Assembly: GCF_018614915.1 (NCBI RefSeq)
Contig: NZ_JAGGNU010000014.1
Coordinates: 73,021 to 137,020 of the forward strand
DNA from: Variovorax paradoxus
GTDB lineage: Bacteria; Pseudomonadota; Gammaproteobacteria; Burkholderiales; Burkholderiaceae_C
Reading direction: 5' to 3'
DNA length: 64,000 bases
Each line of letters starts with the position of its first letter. Position 1 is the stretch's first letter. The notes beneath the pieces are model-generated. The model made no database searches. It was not told the origin of the DNA and was given only the letters and a program-made list of their open reading frames with translations. Below, one piece after another: positions 43,876 to 52,288 of this stretch. The position numbers and the translations under genes are program-made.

Positions 43876-46275
43876 ATGTCCAGATTTCAAGTGAAGAAGG
43901 TTGCCGTGCTCGGCGCCGGCGTGATGGGCGCGCAGATCGCGGCCCACCTCGTCAACGTGCGCGTGCCGGTGGTGCTGTTCGATCTGCCTGCGAAGGAAGG
44001 TCCGAAGAACGCCATCGTGACGCGCGCCATCGACAACCTCAAGAAACTCAAGCCGGCCCCGCTGGCCGACGCGGCCGATGCCGTGCTCATCGAGCAGGCC
44101 AACTACGAAGACGACCTCGCGAAGCTCGGCGAGTGCGACCTGGTGATCGAAGCCATCGCCGAGCGCATGGACTGGAAGCTCGATCTCTACAAGAAGATCG
44201 CGCCGCACGTGGCGAAGCACGCGATCCTGGCCTCGAACACCTCGGGCCTGTCGATCACCAAGCTCAGCGAGGCGCTGCCCGAGCCCTTGAAGCCGCGCTT
44301 CTGCGGCATCCACTTCTTCAATCCGCCGCGCTACATGTTCCTGGTCGAGCTGATCGACACGCCGACCACCGGGCCCGAAGTGCTGGACCAGCTCGAAGCC
44401 TTCGTCACCAGCACGCTCGGCAAGGGCGTGGTGCGCGCGCACGACACGCCCAACTTCATCGCCAACCGCGTCGGCATCGCCGGCATGCTGGCGACGCTGA
44501 AGGAGGTCGAGAAGTTCGGCCTCACGCCTGACGTGGTGGACGATCTCACCGGCAAGAAGCTGGGCCGTGCGAGCTCGGGCACCTTCCGCACCGCCGACGT
44601 GGTGGGCCTCGACACCATGGCTCACGTCGTCAAGACGCTGCAGGACAACCTGAGCGCCGAGACCGATCCCTTCTACGCCAACTTCGCGACGCCGCCGGTG
44701 CTCGCCAAGCTGCTGGCGCTCGGCAACTTGGGGCAGAAGACCAAGGCCGGCTTCTACAAGAAGGCCGGGCGCGACATCCTGCGCTTCGACCTGGCCCAGG
44801 GCGAATACGTGCCTTCGGGCGAGAAGGCCGACGAGGTCTACGGCCGCATGCTGAAGAAGCCGGCGCCCGAGCGCCTGAAGCTGCTGCGCGAGAGCGAGGG
44901 CGCGCAGGGCCGCTTCCTCTGGGCCATCCTGCGCGACAGCTTCCACTACGCGGCCGTGCATCTCGCGACCATCGCCGAGAGTGCGCGCGACGTCGACTTC
45001 GCGATGCGCTGGGGCTTCGGCATGAAGCAGGGCCCGTTCGAGCTGTGGCAGGAAGCCGGCTGGGCGCAGGTGGCGAAGTGGATCCAGGCCGACATCGATG
45101 CGGGCGAAGCCTTGTCGAGCGCACCGCTGCCGAAGTGGGTGTTCGAAGGCCCGGTCGCCGAAGCAGGCGGCGTGCACACGCCCGCAGGCTCGTGGAGCGC
45201 ATCGCAGAGCAAGTTCATCCCGCAACGAAGGCTGCCGGTGCACGAGCGCCAGCTCTTTCCGGAAAGCGTGCTCGGTGCGCACGCGCCCGACGCCAACAAG
45301 GCCGGCACCACGATCCAGGACGAAGGCGACGTGCGCCTCTGGACGCTGGACGGCGAGGTGCTGATCGCGAGCATCCATTCGAAGATGCACGCCATCAGCC
45401 CCGACGTCGCCGATGCGCTGGCCGCGGGCGTCGAGCTGGCGGAAAAAGAATACAAGGCGATGGTGATCTGGTCGCCAGACGAGATGTTCTCGGTCGGCGC
45501 CGACCTGCAGGCGATGCTGCCGGCCTTCGTGGTCGCCGGCATCGGCGCGGTCGAGGGCGCGGAAGAAGAGCTGCAGAACGTGATGCTCAAGATCCGCTAC
45601 GCCAACGTTCCGGTCGTCTCGGCCGTGCGCGGCATGGCGCTGGGCGGCGGCTGCGAGCTGGCCATCCACTCGGCGAAGCGCGTCGCGGCGATGGAAAGCT
45701 ACATCGGCCTGGTCGAAGTCGGCGTGGGCCTGGTGCCCGGCGCCGGCGGCCTCACCTACATCGCGCGCCGCGCGGCCGAGAACGCCGAAGCCTCCACCGG
45801 CACCGACCTGCTGCCCTTCCTGACCGAAGGCTTCACCGCCGCCGCGATGGCCAAGGTCGGCACCAGCGCGCTGGAATCGAAGAAGCTGGGCTACCTGGTG
45901 GATGGCGACGTGATCGTGCCCAACAAGGACGAGCTGCTCTACGTCGCGCTGCAGCAGGCCAAGGCGATGGCCGACGCCGGCTGGCGCCCGCCGCTGCGCC
46001 GGCCCTTCAAGGTCGCAGGCCGCAGCGGCGCCGCGACCATCAAGGGCCAACTGGTCAACATGCGCGACGGCGGCTTCATCAGCGAGCACGACTTTCACAT
46101 CGCGAGCCTGATCGCGGGCGTGGTGACGGGCGGCGACGTCGATGCCGGCAGCCTGGTCACCGAGGAGTACCTGATGGCGCTGGAACGCAAGGCCTTCTGC
46201 TCGATGATCCTGCATCCGAAGACGCAGGAACGGATCATGGGGATGCTGTCGACGGGCAAGCCACTGCGCAACTGA
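43876..46275 (+). CDS. 3-hydroxyacyl-CoA dehydrogenase / enoyl-CoA hydratase (FadN-like)
   Basis: A 799-residue bifunctional enzyme. Residues 1-300 are the NAD-binding and C-terminal parts of 3-hydroxyacyl-CoA dehydrogenase (KKVAVLGAGVMGAQIA, SNTSGLSI, HFFNPPRYMFLVE with the catalytic histidine). The last third is a crotonase domain (MALGGGCELAIHSAKRVAA with the oxyanion hole, then GLVEVGVGLVPGAGG). HAD-before-ECH order and length match FadN/YusL, not E. coli FadB. ATG 43876 is preferred to GTG 43843; neither has a good ribosome site. Confidence 0.95.
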   Translation: MSRFQVKKVAVLGAGVMGAQIAAHLVNVRVPVVLFDLPAKEGPKNAIVTRAIDNLKKLKPAPLADAADAVLIEQANYEDDLAKLGECDLVIEAIAERMDWKLDLYKKIAPHVAKHAILASNTSGLSITKLSEALPEPLKPRFCGIHFFNPPRYMFLVELIDTPTTGPEVLDQLEAFVTSTLGKGVVRAHDTPNFIANRVGIAGMLATLKEVEKFGLTPDVVDDLTGKKLGRASSGTFRTADVVGLDTMAHVVKTLQDNLSAETDPFYANFATPPVLAKLLALGNLGQKTKAGFYKKAGRDILRFDLAQGEYVPSGEKADEVYGRMLKKPAPERLKLLRESEGAQGRFLWAILRDSFHYAAVHLATIAESARDVDFAMRWGFGMKQGPFELWQEAGWAQVAKWIQADIDAGEALSSAPLPKWVFEGPVAEAGGVHTPAGSWSASQSKFIPQRRLPVHERQLFPESVLGAHAPDANKAGTTIQDEGDVRLWTLDGEVLIASIHSKMHAISPDVADALAAGVELAEKEYKAMVIWSPDEMFSVGADLQAMLPAFVVAGIGAVEGAEEELQNVMLKIRYANVPVVSAVRGMALGGGCELAIHSAKRVAAMESYIGLVEVGVGLVPGAGGLTYIARRAAENAEASTGTDLLPFLTEGFTAAAMAKVGTSALESKKLGYLVDGDVIVPNKDELLYVALQQAKAMADAGWRPPLRRPFKVAGRSGAATIKGQLVNMRDGGFISEHDFHIASLIAGVVTGGDVDAGSLVTEEYLMALERKAFCSMILHPKTQERIMGMLSTGKPLRN

Positions 46276-46287
46276 GCTGTCTTTCCT

Positions 46288-46320
46288 CCTTCCCCCTCTG
46301 GGGGAAGGTTGGGATGGGGG
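46288..46320 (+). repeat. 33-bp palindromic repeat, left copy of the DUF559 cassette
   Basis: The unit starts CCTTCCCCCTCTGGGGG and ends TTGGGATGGGGG. It is the same unit as 24846-24878 with one base change in the last part. Its end lies 9 bases before ATG 46330 and also contains a possible in-frame TTG start for the DUF559 gene. Confidence 0.85.
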
Positions 46321-46329
46321 CCGCAGCCG

Positions 46330-46680
46330 ATGCAAGACCAATCCACTTCCACCGCACGAAAAAACGCCCGCACCCTGCGTCGCGAAATGACCGACTCGGA
46401 GCGCAAGCTCTGGTCCGGCCTGCGCATGGACATCGCGGACTTCGTCTGCCTCGACCCGAAGCTGATCATCGAACTCGACGGGTCGCAGCATCAGGCGCGG
46501 GAAGCCTACGACGCGCGACGCGACGAGTTCTTTCGCGCACAAGGGTTCGAGGTGCTGCGATTCGCGTCAAACGAACCGTTCATCAATTTCGACGGGGTGC
46601 TTCAAGCGATAGTGAACCGGCTGAACGAGTTGGCGCTGCTTGCCCCCATCCCTGCCTTCCCCCAGTGGGGGAAGGAGTAA
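46330..46680 (+). CDS. DUF559 endonuclease-like protein with an internal gap
   Basis: A 116-residue protein. ARTLRREMTDSERKLWSGLR is the DUF559 N-terminus; DFVCLDPKLIIELDGSQH and GFEVLRFASNE are the Vsr/PD-(D/E)xK-like core with candidate catalytic E and D. Between LWSGLR and DFVCL about 15 residues normally containing a KFRRQHP-type motif are missing, in frame, so it may be inactive. The last 13 residues (APIPAFPQWGKE region) are the right-hand repeat read as protein. It interrupts the beta-oxidation operon between fadN-like and thiolase genes. Confidence 0.75.
   Translation: MQDQSTSTARKNARTLRREMTDSERKLWSGLRMDIADFVCLDPKLIIELDGSQHQAREAYDARRDEFFRAQGFEVLRFASNEPFINFDGVLQAIVNRLNELALLAPIPAFPQWGKE
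46643..46675 (-). repeat. 33-bp palindromic repeat, right inverted copy of the DUF559 cassette
   Basis: Reverse complement of the left copy at 46288-46320 with only a few mismatches. It encodes the C-terminus of the DUF559 protein and ends two codons before its stop. The two copies enclose 388 bases, almost exactly the gene. No direct target duplication is visible at the outer edges. Confidence 0.85.
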
Positions 46681-46702
46681 TACCCCAGCAGGAGCATCCT
46701 TC

Positions 46703-47899
46703 ATGAAACAAATCCAAGACGCCTACATCGTCTCCGCCACCCGCACCCCCATCGGCCGCTCGCACCGTGGTTTCTTCCGCAACACGCGGCCCGACGATCT
46801 GCTCGCGACCACGCTGAAGGCGGCGCTCGCGGCGGTGCCGGGGCTCGATCCCAAGGCGATCGAGGACATCATCTGCGGCTGCGCGATCCCCGAGGCGCAG
46901 CAGGGCCTCAACGTGGCGCGCATCGGCGCCGTGCTCGCGGGCCTGCCCACCAGCATCGGCGGCATCACGGTCAACCGCTTCTGCGCCTCGGGCCTGTCGG
47001 CGGTGCAGATGGCAGCCGACCGCATCCGCGTCGGCGAGGCCGAGGTGATGATCGCGGCCGGCGTCGAGAGCATGAGCATGGTGCCGATGATGGGCAACGC
47101 GCCTTCGCTCTCGCCCTCGATCTTCGAGCGCGACGGCGATGTCGGCATCGCTTACGGCATGGGCCTCACGGCCGAGAAGGTGGCGCAGCAATGGAAGGTG
47201 AGCCGCGAGGCGCAGGACGCCTTCGCGCTGCAGTCGCACCTGCGCGCGCTGGCCGCGCAGCAGGCCGGCGAGTTCAGCGCGGAGATCACACCGATCGAGG
47301 TGACGGACCGCGTGCCGAATCTCGAGACCGGCGAATCGATCGCCAACACCCGCACCGTGAGCCTCGACGAAGGCGGGCGTCCCGACACCAGCCTCGAGGG
47401 CCTCGCGAAGCTGCGCACCGTCTTCGCCGCGCGCGGCTCGGTCACGGCGGGCAACAGCTCGCAGACCTCCGACGGCGCCGGCGCGCTGATTCTCGCGAGC
47501 GAGAAGGCCTGCAAGCAGTACGACCTGAAGCCGCTCGCGCGCTTCGTGAGCTTCGCCAGCAAGGGCGTGCCGCCGCACATCATGGGCATCGGCCCGATCG
47601 AGGCGATTCCGGCGGCGCTGCGCTACGCCGGCCTCACGCAGGACGCGATCGACTGGATCGAGCTCAACGAAGCCTTCGCCGCGCAGTCGCTGGCGGTGAT
47701 CAACACGCTGGGCCTGGACCCGGCCAAGGTCAACCCGATGGGCGGCGCGATCGCGCTGGGCCATCCGCTTGGGGCGACCGGTGCCATCCGCTCGGCCACC
47801 GTGGTGCACGCGCTGCAGCGCAAGAAGCTCAAGTACGGGATGGTGACGATGTGCGTGGGCATGGGGCAGGGCGCGGCGGGCATCTTCGAGAGGGTTTGA
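46703..47899 (+). CDS. Acetyl-CoA acyltransferase (thiolase)
   Basis: A 398-residue thiolase. Catalytic C94 lies in NRFCASGLSA, NEAFAAQSLAV near residue 325, H in GHPLGATGA and the second cysteine in MCVGMGQG. Together with the FadN-like protein it completes the beta-oxidation cycle. AGGAG is 9 bases before ATG 46703. Confidence 0.95.
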   Translation: MKQIQDAYIVSATRTPIGRSHRGFFRNTRPDDLLATTLKAALAAVPGLDPKAIEDIICGCAIPEAQQGLNVARIGAVLAGLPTSIGGITVNRFCASGLSAVQMAADRIRVGEAEVMIAAGVESMSMVPMMGNAPSLSPSIFERDGDVGIAYGMGLTAEKVAQQWKVSREAQDAFALQSHLRALAAQQAGEFSAEITPIEVTDRVPNLETGESIANTRTVSLDEGGRPDTSLEGLAKLRTVFAARGSVTAGNSSQTSDGAGALILASEKACKQYDLKPLARFVSFASKGVPPHIMGIGPIEAIPAALRYAGLTQDAIDWIELNEAFAAQSLAVINTLGLDPAKVNPMGGAIALGHPLGATGAIRSATVVHALQRKKLKYGMVTMCVGMGQGAAGIFERV

Positions 47900-47922
47900 G
47901 CACACCCCCAAAGGAGACAAGC

Positions 47923-48825
47923 ATGCGACAGCAGGTTCTGCAACTCGCCGACGGCACGCAACTCGCGCTGCGGATCTACGAACCCATCGGCCCGCAGCGC
48001 GCCAGCGTCGTGATCGGCGGCGCGATGGGCGTGCGCCAGGCTTTCTACGAGCCCTTCGCCCGCTGGCTGACGCAAGAGGGCCTCGGTGTCTGGACCTTCG
48101 ACTACCGCGGCTCGGGCGATTCGCGCCCCGCGACGGCCGGCAGCTCGCTGCGTGGTTTCGAGGCCGACCTGTTCGACTGGGCGCGCGACTACGAGGCCGT
48201 GATCGACGCCGCCAAGGCGGCGCGTCCGGACCGGCCGCTCTACCTGCTGGGCCACAGCCTGGGCGCGCAGCTGCCGGGCTTCCTCGAACGGCCGCAGCAG
48301 GTCGACGGCCTCGTCAGCATCGCGGCGGGCAGCGGCTACTGGCGCGAGAACGCGCCGCGGCTCAAGCGCAGCATCCTGTACTTCTGGTATTTCCTGGTGC
48401 CGCTGGCGACGCGGCTCTGGGGCTACTTTCCGGGCCGCAAGCTCAGGAAGGTGGGCGACCTGCCGCGCGGCGTGATCCTGCAGTGGCGGCGCTGGTGCCT
48501 GAACCCGCGCTACAGCGTGGGCGCCGAGGGCGACGCGGCAGCGCGCAGCTACGAACGCGTGCGCTTCCCGGTGCTGGCGTGGTCCATCACCGACGACGAA
48601 CTCATGACGCGCGAAGGCACCGAGAGCCTGCTGAGCTTCTACGCCAGCGCGCCGCGCGCGATGCAGCGCATTGCGCCGGCCGACGTGCAGGCGCGGCAGA
48701 TCGGGCATTTCGGATTCTTCCGCGAGCAGTTCAGCCCGAGCCTGTGGCCGCGGCTGGCCGACAGCCTGCACCGGCTCGCGGCGCTCACCGCACCTGCGCA
48801 AAGCGTCCCGCACACGACTGCGTGA
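47923..48825 (+). CDS. Alpha/beta hydrolase
   Basis: A 300-residue protein. The nucleophile elbow is LLGHSLGAQLPG (GHSLG), the YRGSGDSRP loop gives the oxyanion region, and H in RQIGHFGFF is the likely catalytic histidine. Sequence resembles the YheT/UCP037442-type predicted hydrolases found with acyl-CoA genes. AAGGAG precedes the start. A thioesterase or lipase activity is plausible in this operon. Confidence 0.85.
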   Translation: MRQQVLQLADGTQLALRIYEPIGPQRASVVIGGAMGVRQAFYEPFARWLTQEGLGVWTFDYRGSGDSRPATAGSSLRGFEADLFDWARDYEAVIDAAKAARPDRPLYLLGHSLGAQLPGFLERPQQVDGLVSIAAGSGYWRENAPRLKRSILYFWYFLVPLATRLWGYFPGRKLRKVGDLPRGVILQWRRWCLNPRYSVGAEGDAAARSYERVRFPVLAWSITDDELMTREGTESLLSFYASAPRAMQRIAPADVQARQIGHFGFFREQFSPSLWPRLADSLHRLAALTAPAQSVPHTTA

Positions 48826-48853
48826 GCGCGTACCTCGGAGGCACACTGCCATC

Positions 48854-49684
48854 ATGAGCACACATCCTCTGGACCAGGCCCTCGCGCTTGCGCACAGCGA
48901 CATCAGCGCCGGGCATTTCACCGGCGCCACCAGCCCGGACTACTGGAACATGGTCGGGCCCTTCGGCGGCACGACGGCGGCGGTGATGCTGCAGGCGGTG
49001 CTGAAGCATCCCGAGCTGCTCGGCGCGCCGGTGGCGCTCACGGTGAACTACGCCGCGGCGCTGGAGGCGGGCGCATTCGAAGTACAGGCCGTGCCGGTGC
49101 GCACCAACCGCTCGACGCAGCACTGGACCCTGCAGATGTCGCAGGCCGGTGCCGACGGCAAGCCGCACGTGACTACGACCGGGACCGCGGTCACCGCGCT
49201 ACGCCGCGAGACCTGGGGCGCCAACGACCTGCCGATGCCCGAGGTGCCCTCGCCCGAAGAGGTCGAGCGCCTGAGCATCGGCCCGGCGCGCGTGGAGTGG
49301 ATCTCGCAGTACGAGATGCGTCCGATCAGTGGCGCGATTCCCGCCAAATGGGACGGCAGCGGCGAGCACAGCGAAACCCGCATGTGGCTGCGCGATGCAG
49401 AGCCACGGGCGCTCGATTTCGCCTCGCTCGCCGCCTTGAGCGATACCTTCTACCCGCGCGTCTGGCTGCGCCGTGCCAAGCCGGTGCCGATCGGCACGGT
49501 GTCGATCACGACCTACTTCCATGTCGGCGAGGCGCAGCTGGCCGAGGTCGGCACCGGCTACCTGCTGGGCCGCGCCACGGGCCAGCAGTTCAGCAATGGC
49601 TACTTCGACCAGGCGGCGCAGCTGTGGAGCGAAAAAGGTACGCTGGTCGCGACCAGCAACCAGATCGTCTACTTCAAGGAGTGA
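48854..49684 (+). CDS. TesB-like acyl-CoA thioesterase
   Basis: A 276-residue double-hotdog protein. The N-terminal half has the MVGPFGGTTAAVMLQAVL segment; the second half ends with GTGYLLGRATGQQFSNGYFDQAAQLWSEKGTLVATSNQIVYF, the TesB-type hotdog helix with D and Q residues. It would release free acids from CoA. The start is 28 bases after the hydrolase stop. Confidence 0.85.
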   Translation: MSTHPLDQALALAHSDISAGHFTGATSPDYWNMVGPFGGTTAAVMLQAVLKHPELLGAPVALTVNYAAALEAGAFEVQAVPVRTNRSTQHWTLQMSQAGADGKPHVTTTGTAVTALRRETWGANDLPMPEVPSPEEVERLSIGPARVEWISQYEMRPISGAIPAKWDGSGEHSETRMWLRDAEPRALDFASLAALSDTFYPRVWLRRAKPVPIGTVSITTYFHVGEAQLAEVGTGYLLGRATGQQFSNGYFDQAAQLWSEKGTLVATSNQIVYFKE

Positions 49685-49688
49685 CCGA

Positions 49689-50413
49689 ATGACAGCCCAG
49701 GCAGCCCTGATCGTCGGCGCCGGCGACGCTACCGGCGGTGCCATCGCCCGCCGCTTCGCGCGCGAAGGCTTCGCGGCCTGCGTCACGCGGCGCAGTTCGA
49801 CCAAGCTGCAGCCGCTGGTCGCGCAGATCGAAGCCGAGGGCGGCACCGCGCACGCCTTTGCCAGCGACGCGCGCAAGGAAGAGGAAGTGGTCGCGCTCGT
49901 CGAGCAGATCGAATCGACCATCGGGCCGATCGAGGTGCTGGTGTTCAACATCGGCGCCAACGTGCCGGAGAGCATCCTCGACGAGACCGCGCGCAAGTAC
50001 TTCAAGGTCTGGGAGATGGCCTGCTTCTCGGGTTTTCTCAATGCGCGCGAGGTGGCCAAACGCATGGTGGCGCGCGGGCACGGCACCATCCTCTTCACCG
50101 GCGCCACCGCGTCGCTGCGCGGCAGTGCGAACTTCGCGGCCTTCTCGGGCGCCAAGATGGCGCTGCGGGCGCTGGCCCAGAGCATGGCGCGCGAGCTCGG
50201 GCCGCGCGGCATCCATGTCGCGCACACGGTGATCGACGGTGCCATCGACACCGAGTTCATCCGCAGCAATTTCCCCGAGGCTATGCGTTGAAGTCGGAGG
50301 ACGGCATCCTCGACCCCGAGCACATCGCCGACGCCTACTGGATGCTGCACGCGCAGCCACGCGATGCCTGGACCCACGAACTGGACCTGCGCCCCTGGTC
50401 CGAAAAATTCTGA
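49689..50413 (+). pseudogene. Divergent SDR, C-terminus lost to a frameshift
   Basis: The intact frame runs from ATG 49689 to a stop at 50291 after FPEAMR. The following codons in the next frame (LKSEDGILDPEHIADAYWMLHAQP, then WTHELDLRPWSEKF, stop at 50413) are the normal end of this family. A one-base loss near 50278-50284 explains it. The glycine-rich motif is GAGDATGGAIA and the usual catalytic YxxxK is FSGAK, so this SDR subfamily was probably not a classical dehydrogenase. It could be a real mutation or a read error; either way about 40 residues are out of frame. Confidence 0.8.
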
Positions 50414-50425
50414 GAGGACGCAGAC

Positions 50426-51031
50426 ATGACAACGAGATCGGTCGAGTTCTATTTCGACTTCGGCAGCCCCGCCTCCTACCTGGCCGCCACCCAGTTGCCG
50501 CACCTGTGCGCCGACACGGGCGCCGAGCTGGTCTGGAAGCCGATGCTGCTGGGCGGCGTGTTCCAGGCCACCGGCAACCATTCGCCGGGCACCATTCCCG
50601 CCAAGGGGCCGTACGTGTTCGTGGACCTGGAGCGTTTCGCACGCCGCTATGGCGTGCCCTTCCGGCAGAACCCGAATTTCCCGATCAACACGCTGCTGCT
50701 GATGCGCGGCGCCATCGGCATGCAGATGCGCGAGCCCGAGCGTTTTCGCGCTTATGTCGATGCCGTGTTCCACGCGATGTGGATCGAGCCGCGCAACCTC
50801 GGCGATCCGGCCACGGTCGCTGCCGTGCTCGCCGAAGCGGGTTTCGACCCGGCGCAGGTGCTCGCGCTGGCCGGCGCGCAGGAGGTGAAGGACCGCCTCA
50901 AGGCCGAGACCGAGCGGGCGGTCGCGCGCGGCGTGTTCGGCGCGCCCACCATGTTCGTCGGCGACCAGATGTTCTGGGGCCAGGACCGACTCGACTTCGT
51001 TCGCGAGGCGCTGGAGCAGACTCCCGCCTGA
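50426..51031 (+). CDS. 2-hydroxychromene-2-carboxylate isomerase / DsbA-like protein
   Basis: A 201-residue thioredoxin-fold protein of the kappa-GST/HCCA isomerase family. EFYFDFGSPASYLAATQL replaces the DsbA CxxC with SPAS, and GVFGAPTMFVGDQMFWGQDRLDFV is the typical C-terminal block. Such enzymes use glutathione to isomerise aromatic intermediates. In this operon it may assist degradation of an aromatic or cyclic acid. Confidence 0.85.
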   Translation: MTTRSVEFYFDFGSPASYLAATQLPHLCADTGAELVWKPMLLGGVFQATGNHSPGTIPAKGPYVFVDLERFARRYGVPFRQNPNFPINTLLLMRGAIGMQMREPERFRAYVDAVFHAMWIEPRNLGDPATVAAVLAEAGFDPAQVLALAGAQEVKDRLKAETERAVARGVFGAPTMFVGDQMFWGQDRLDFVREALEQTPA

Positions 51032-51061
51032 TATTTTTTCTTTGAAGCAAGGACAACTCCC

Positions 51062-51826
51062 ATGAGCGACATCCTCGTCCACACCGAAGCCGGTGTGATG
51101 ACCCTCACCTTCAACCGTCTCGACAAGAAGAATTCCATTACCCGCGCGATGTACGCCGAGCTCGCCGATGCGCTGGCCGAGGCTGCCGAGGACGGCGCTG
51201 TGCGCGCCGTGCTGATCCAGGGCGACGCCACCATCTTCAGCGCCGGCAACGACATCGGCGACTTCCTGGAGGGCCCGCCCTCGACGCCGGACTCGCCCGT
51301 GTTCCGCTTCCTGCACGGCATCGCCACTTTCCCGAAGCCGATCGTGGCCGCGGTCTGCGGCCCGGCCGTGGGCATCGGCACCACGATGCTGTTCCATTGC
51401 GACCTGGTCTATGCCGGCGACAACGCCGCCTTCTCGATGCCCTTCGTCAACCTGGGCCTGTGCCCGGAAGCGGCCTCCAGCCTGCTGGTGCCGCAGATGC
51501 TGGGCTACCACCGCGCGGCCGAGGCGCTGCTCCTGGGAGAGCCCTTCATGGCCGAGGCGGCGCTCGAGGTCGGCCTGGTCAACCGCGTGGTGCCGCCCAC
51601 CGAGGCCAATGCCATCGCCCAGGCGCAGGCACGCAAGCTCGCGGCCAAGCCGCTCTCGGCACTGGTCGAGACCAAGCGCCTGATGAAGAAATCGCAGCAG
51701 TCGGCCGTGCTCGAACGCATGGGCGAAGAGGGCCAGAGCTTCGGCCGCATGCTGCGCGAGCCGGCGGCGCGGGAGGCTTTCACGGCCTTTATGGAGAAGC
51801 GCAAGCCGGATTTCTCGAAGCTCTGA
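51062..51826 (+). CDS. Enoyl-CoA hydratase/isomerase family protein
   Basis: A 254-residue crotonase: FSAGNDIGDFLEGP carries the first oxyanion-hole strand, and AVCGPAVGIGTTMLFHCDLVYA the second; FVNLGLCPEAASSLLVPQMLG is the catalytic region with E at the position of one crotonase glutamate. It is last in the beta-oxidation operon. Its stop abuts that of yciA on the other strand (TGATCA at 51824-51829). Confidence 0.9.
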   Translation: MSDILVHTEAGVMTLTFNRLDKKNSITRAMYAELADALAEAAEDGAVRAVLIQGDATIFSAGNDIGDFLEGPPSTPDSPVFRFLHGIATFPKPIVAAVCGPAVGIGTTMLFHCDLVYAGDNAAFSMPFVNLGLCPEAASSLLVPQMLGYHRAAEALLLGEPFMAEAALEVGLVNRVVPPTEANAIAQAQARKLAAKPLSALVETKRLMKKSQQSAVLERMGEEGQSFGRMLREPAAREAFTAFMEKRKPDFSKL

Positions 51827-52249
51827 TCAGTCCTTCGGTATCGGCCGCGGCCTGCCGTTGTCGTCGATCGCCACGTAGGTGAAGGTGGCCTGGGTCACCT
51901 TGACGTACTCGCCCTGCGCCTTGAAGCGCTCGGCGAAGACCTCGACGGTGACGGTGACCGAGGTGCGCCCGATGCGCACCAGCTTCGAGTAGAAGGAGAG
52001 GATGTCGCCCAGCCGCACCGGCTGCTTGAACACGAATTCGTTGACCGCGACGGTGGCCATCCGCCCCTTGGCGTAGCGGGCCGGGATCACGGATCCGGCC
52101 AGGTCGCACTGCGCCATCACCCAGCCGCCGAAGATGTCGCCGTTGGCATTGACGTCGGCCGGCAGCGGAATCACCTTGAGCACGAGTTCCATGTCGACCG
52201 GCAGGCTCTTGAGGGTGGCGGCCATGTTGGCACTCGGAGATTCGGACAT
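51827..52249 (-). CDS. yciA: YciA-type acyl-CoA thioesterase
   Basis: A 140-residue single hotdog protein: PLPADVNANGDIFGGWVMAQCDLAGS is the catalytic segment (N and D), VNEFVFKQPVRLGDILSFY follows. The family hydrolyses short to medium acyl-CoAs as a hexamer. MSESPSAN at 52249 is taken as start. The ABC exporter begins 39 bases away on the other strand. Confidence 0.9.
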   Translation of the reverse strand: MSESPSANMAATLKSLPVDMELVLKVIPLPADVNANGDIFGGWVMAQCDLAGSVIPARYAKGRMATVAVNEFVFKQPVRLGDILSFYSKLVRIGRTSVTVTVEVFAERFKAQGEYVKVTQATFTYVAIDDNGRPRPIPKD

Positions 52250-52253
52250 GGGC

Positions 52254-52283
52254 ACAATCCAGTGGAAAAATTTCCACGATTGT
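52254..52283. promoter_or_regulatory. Nested dyad in the yciA / ABC exporter divergent gap
   Basis: GTGGAAA (52262-52268) and TTTCCAC (52271-52277) flank AA; outside them ACAATC (52254-52259) and GATTGT (52278-52283) extend the symmetry with a 2-base offset on the left. The dyad fills almost all of the 39-base gap, so one protein could control both genes. Confidence 0.45.
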
Positions 52284-52288
52284 CCCCT

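Noticed and set aside
46280..46690. Target-site duplication around the DUF559 cassette
   Set aside because: Bases immediately outside both repeats do not match over more than two or three positions.
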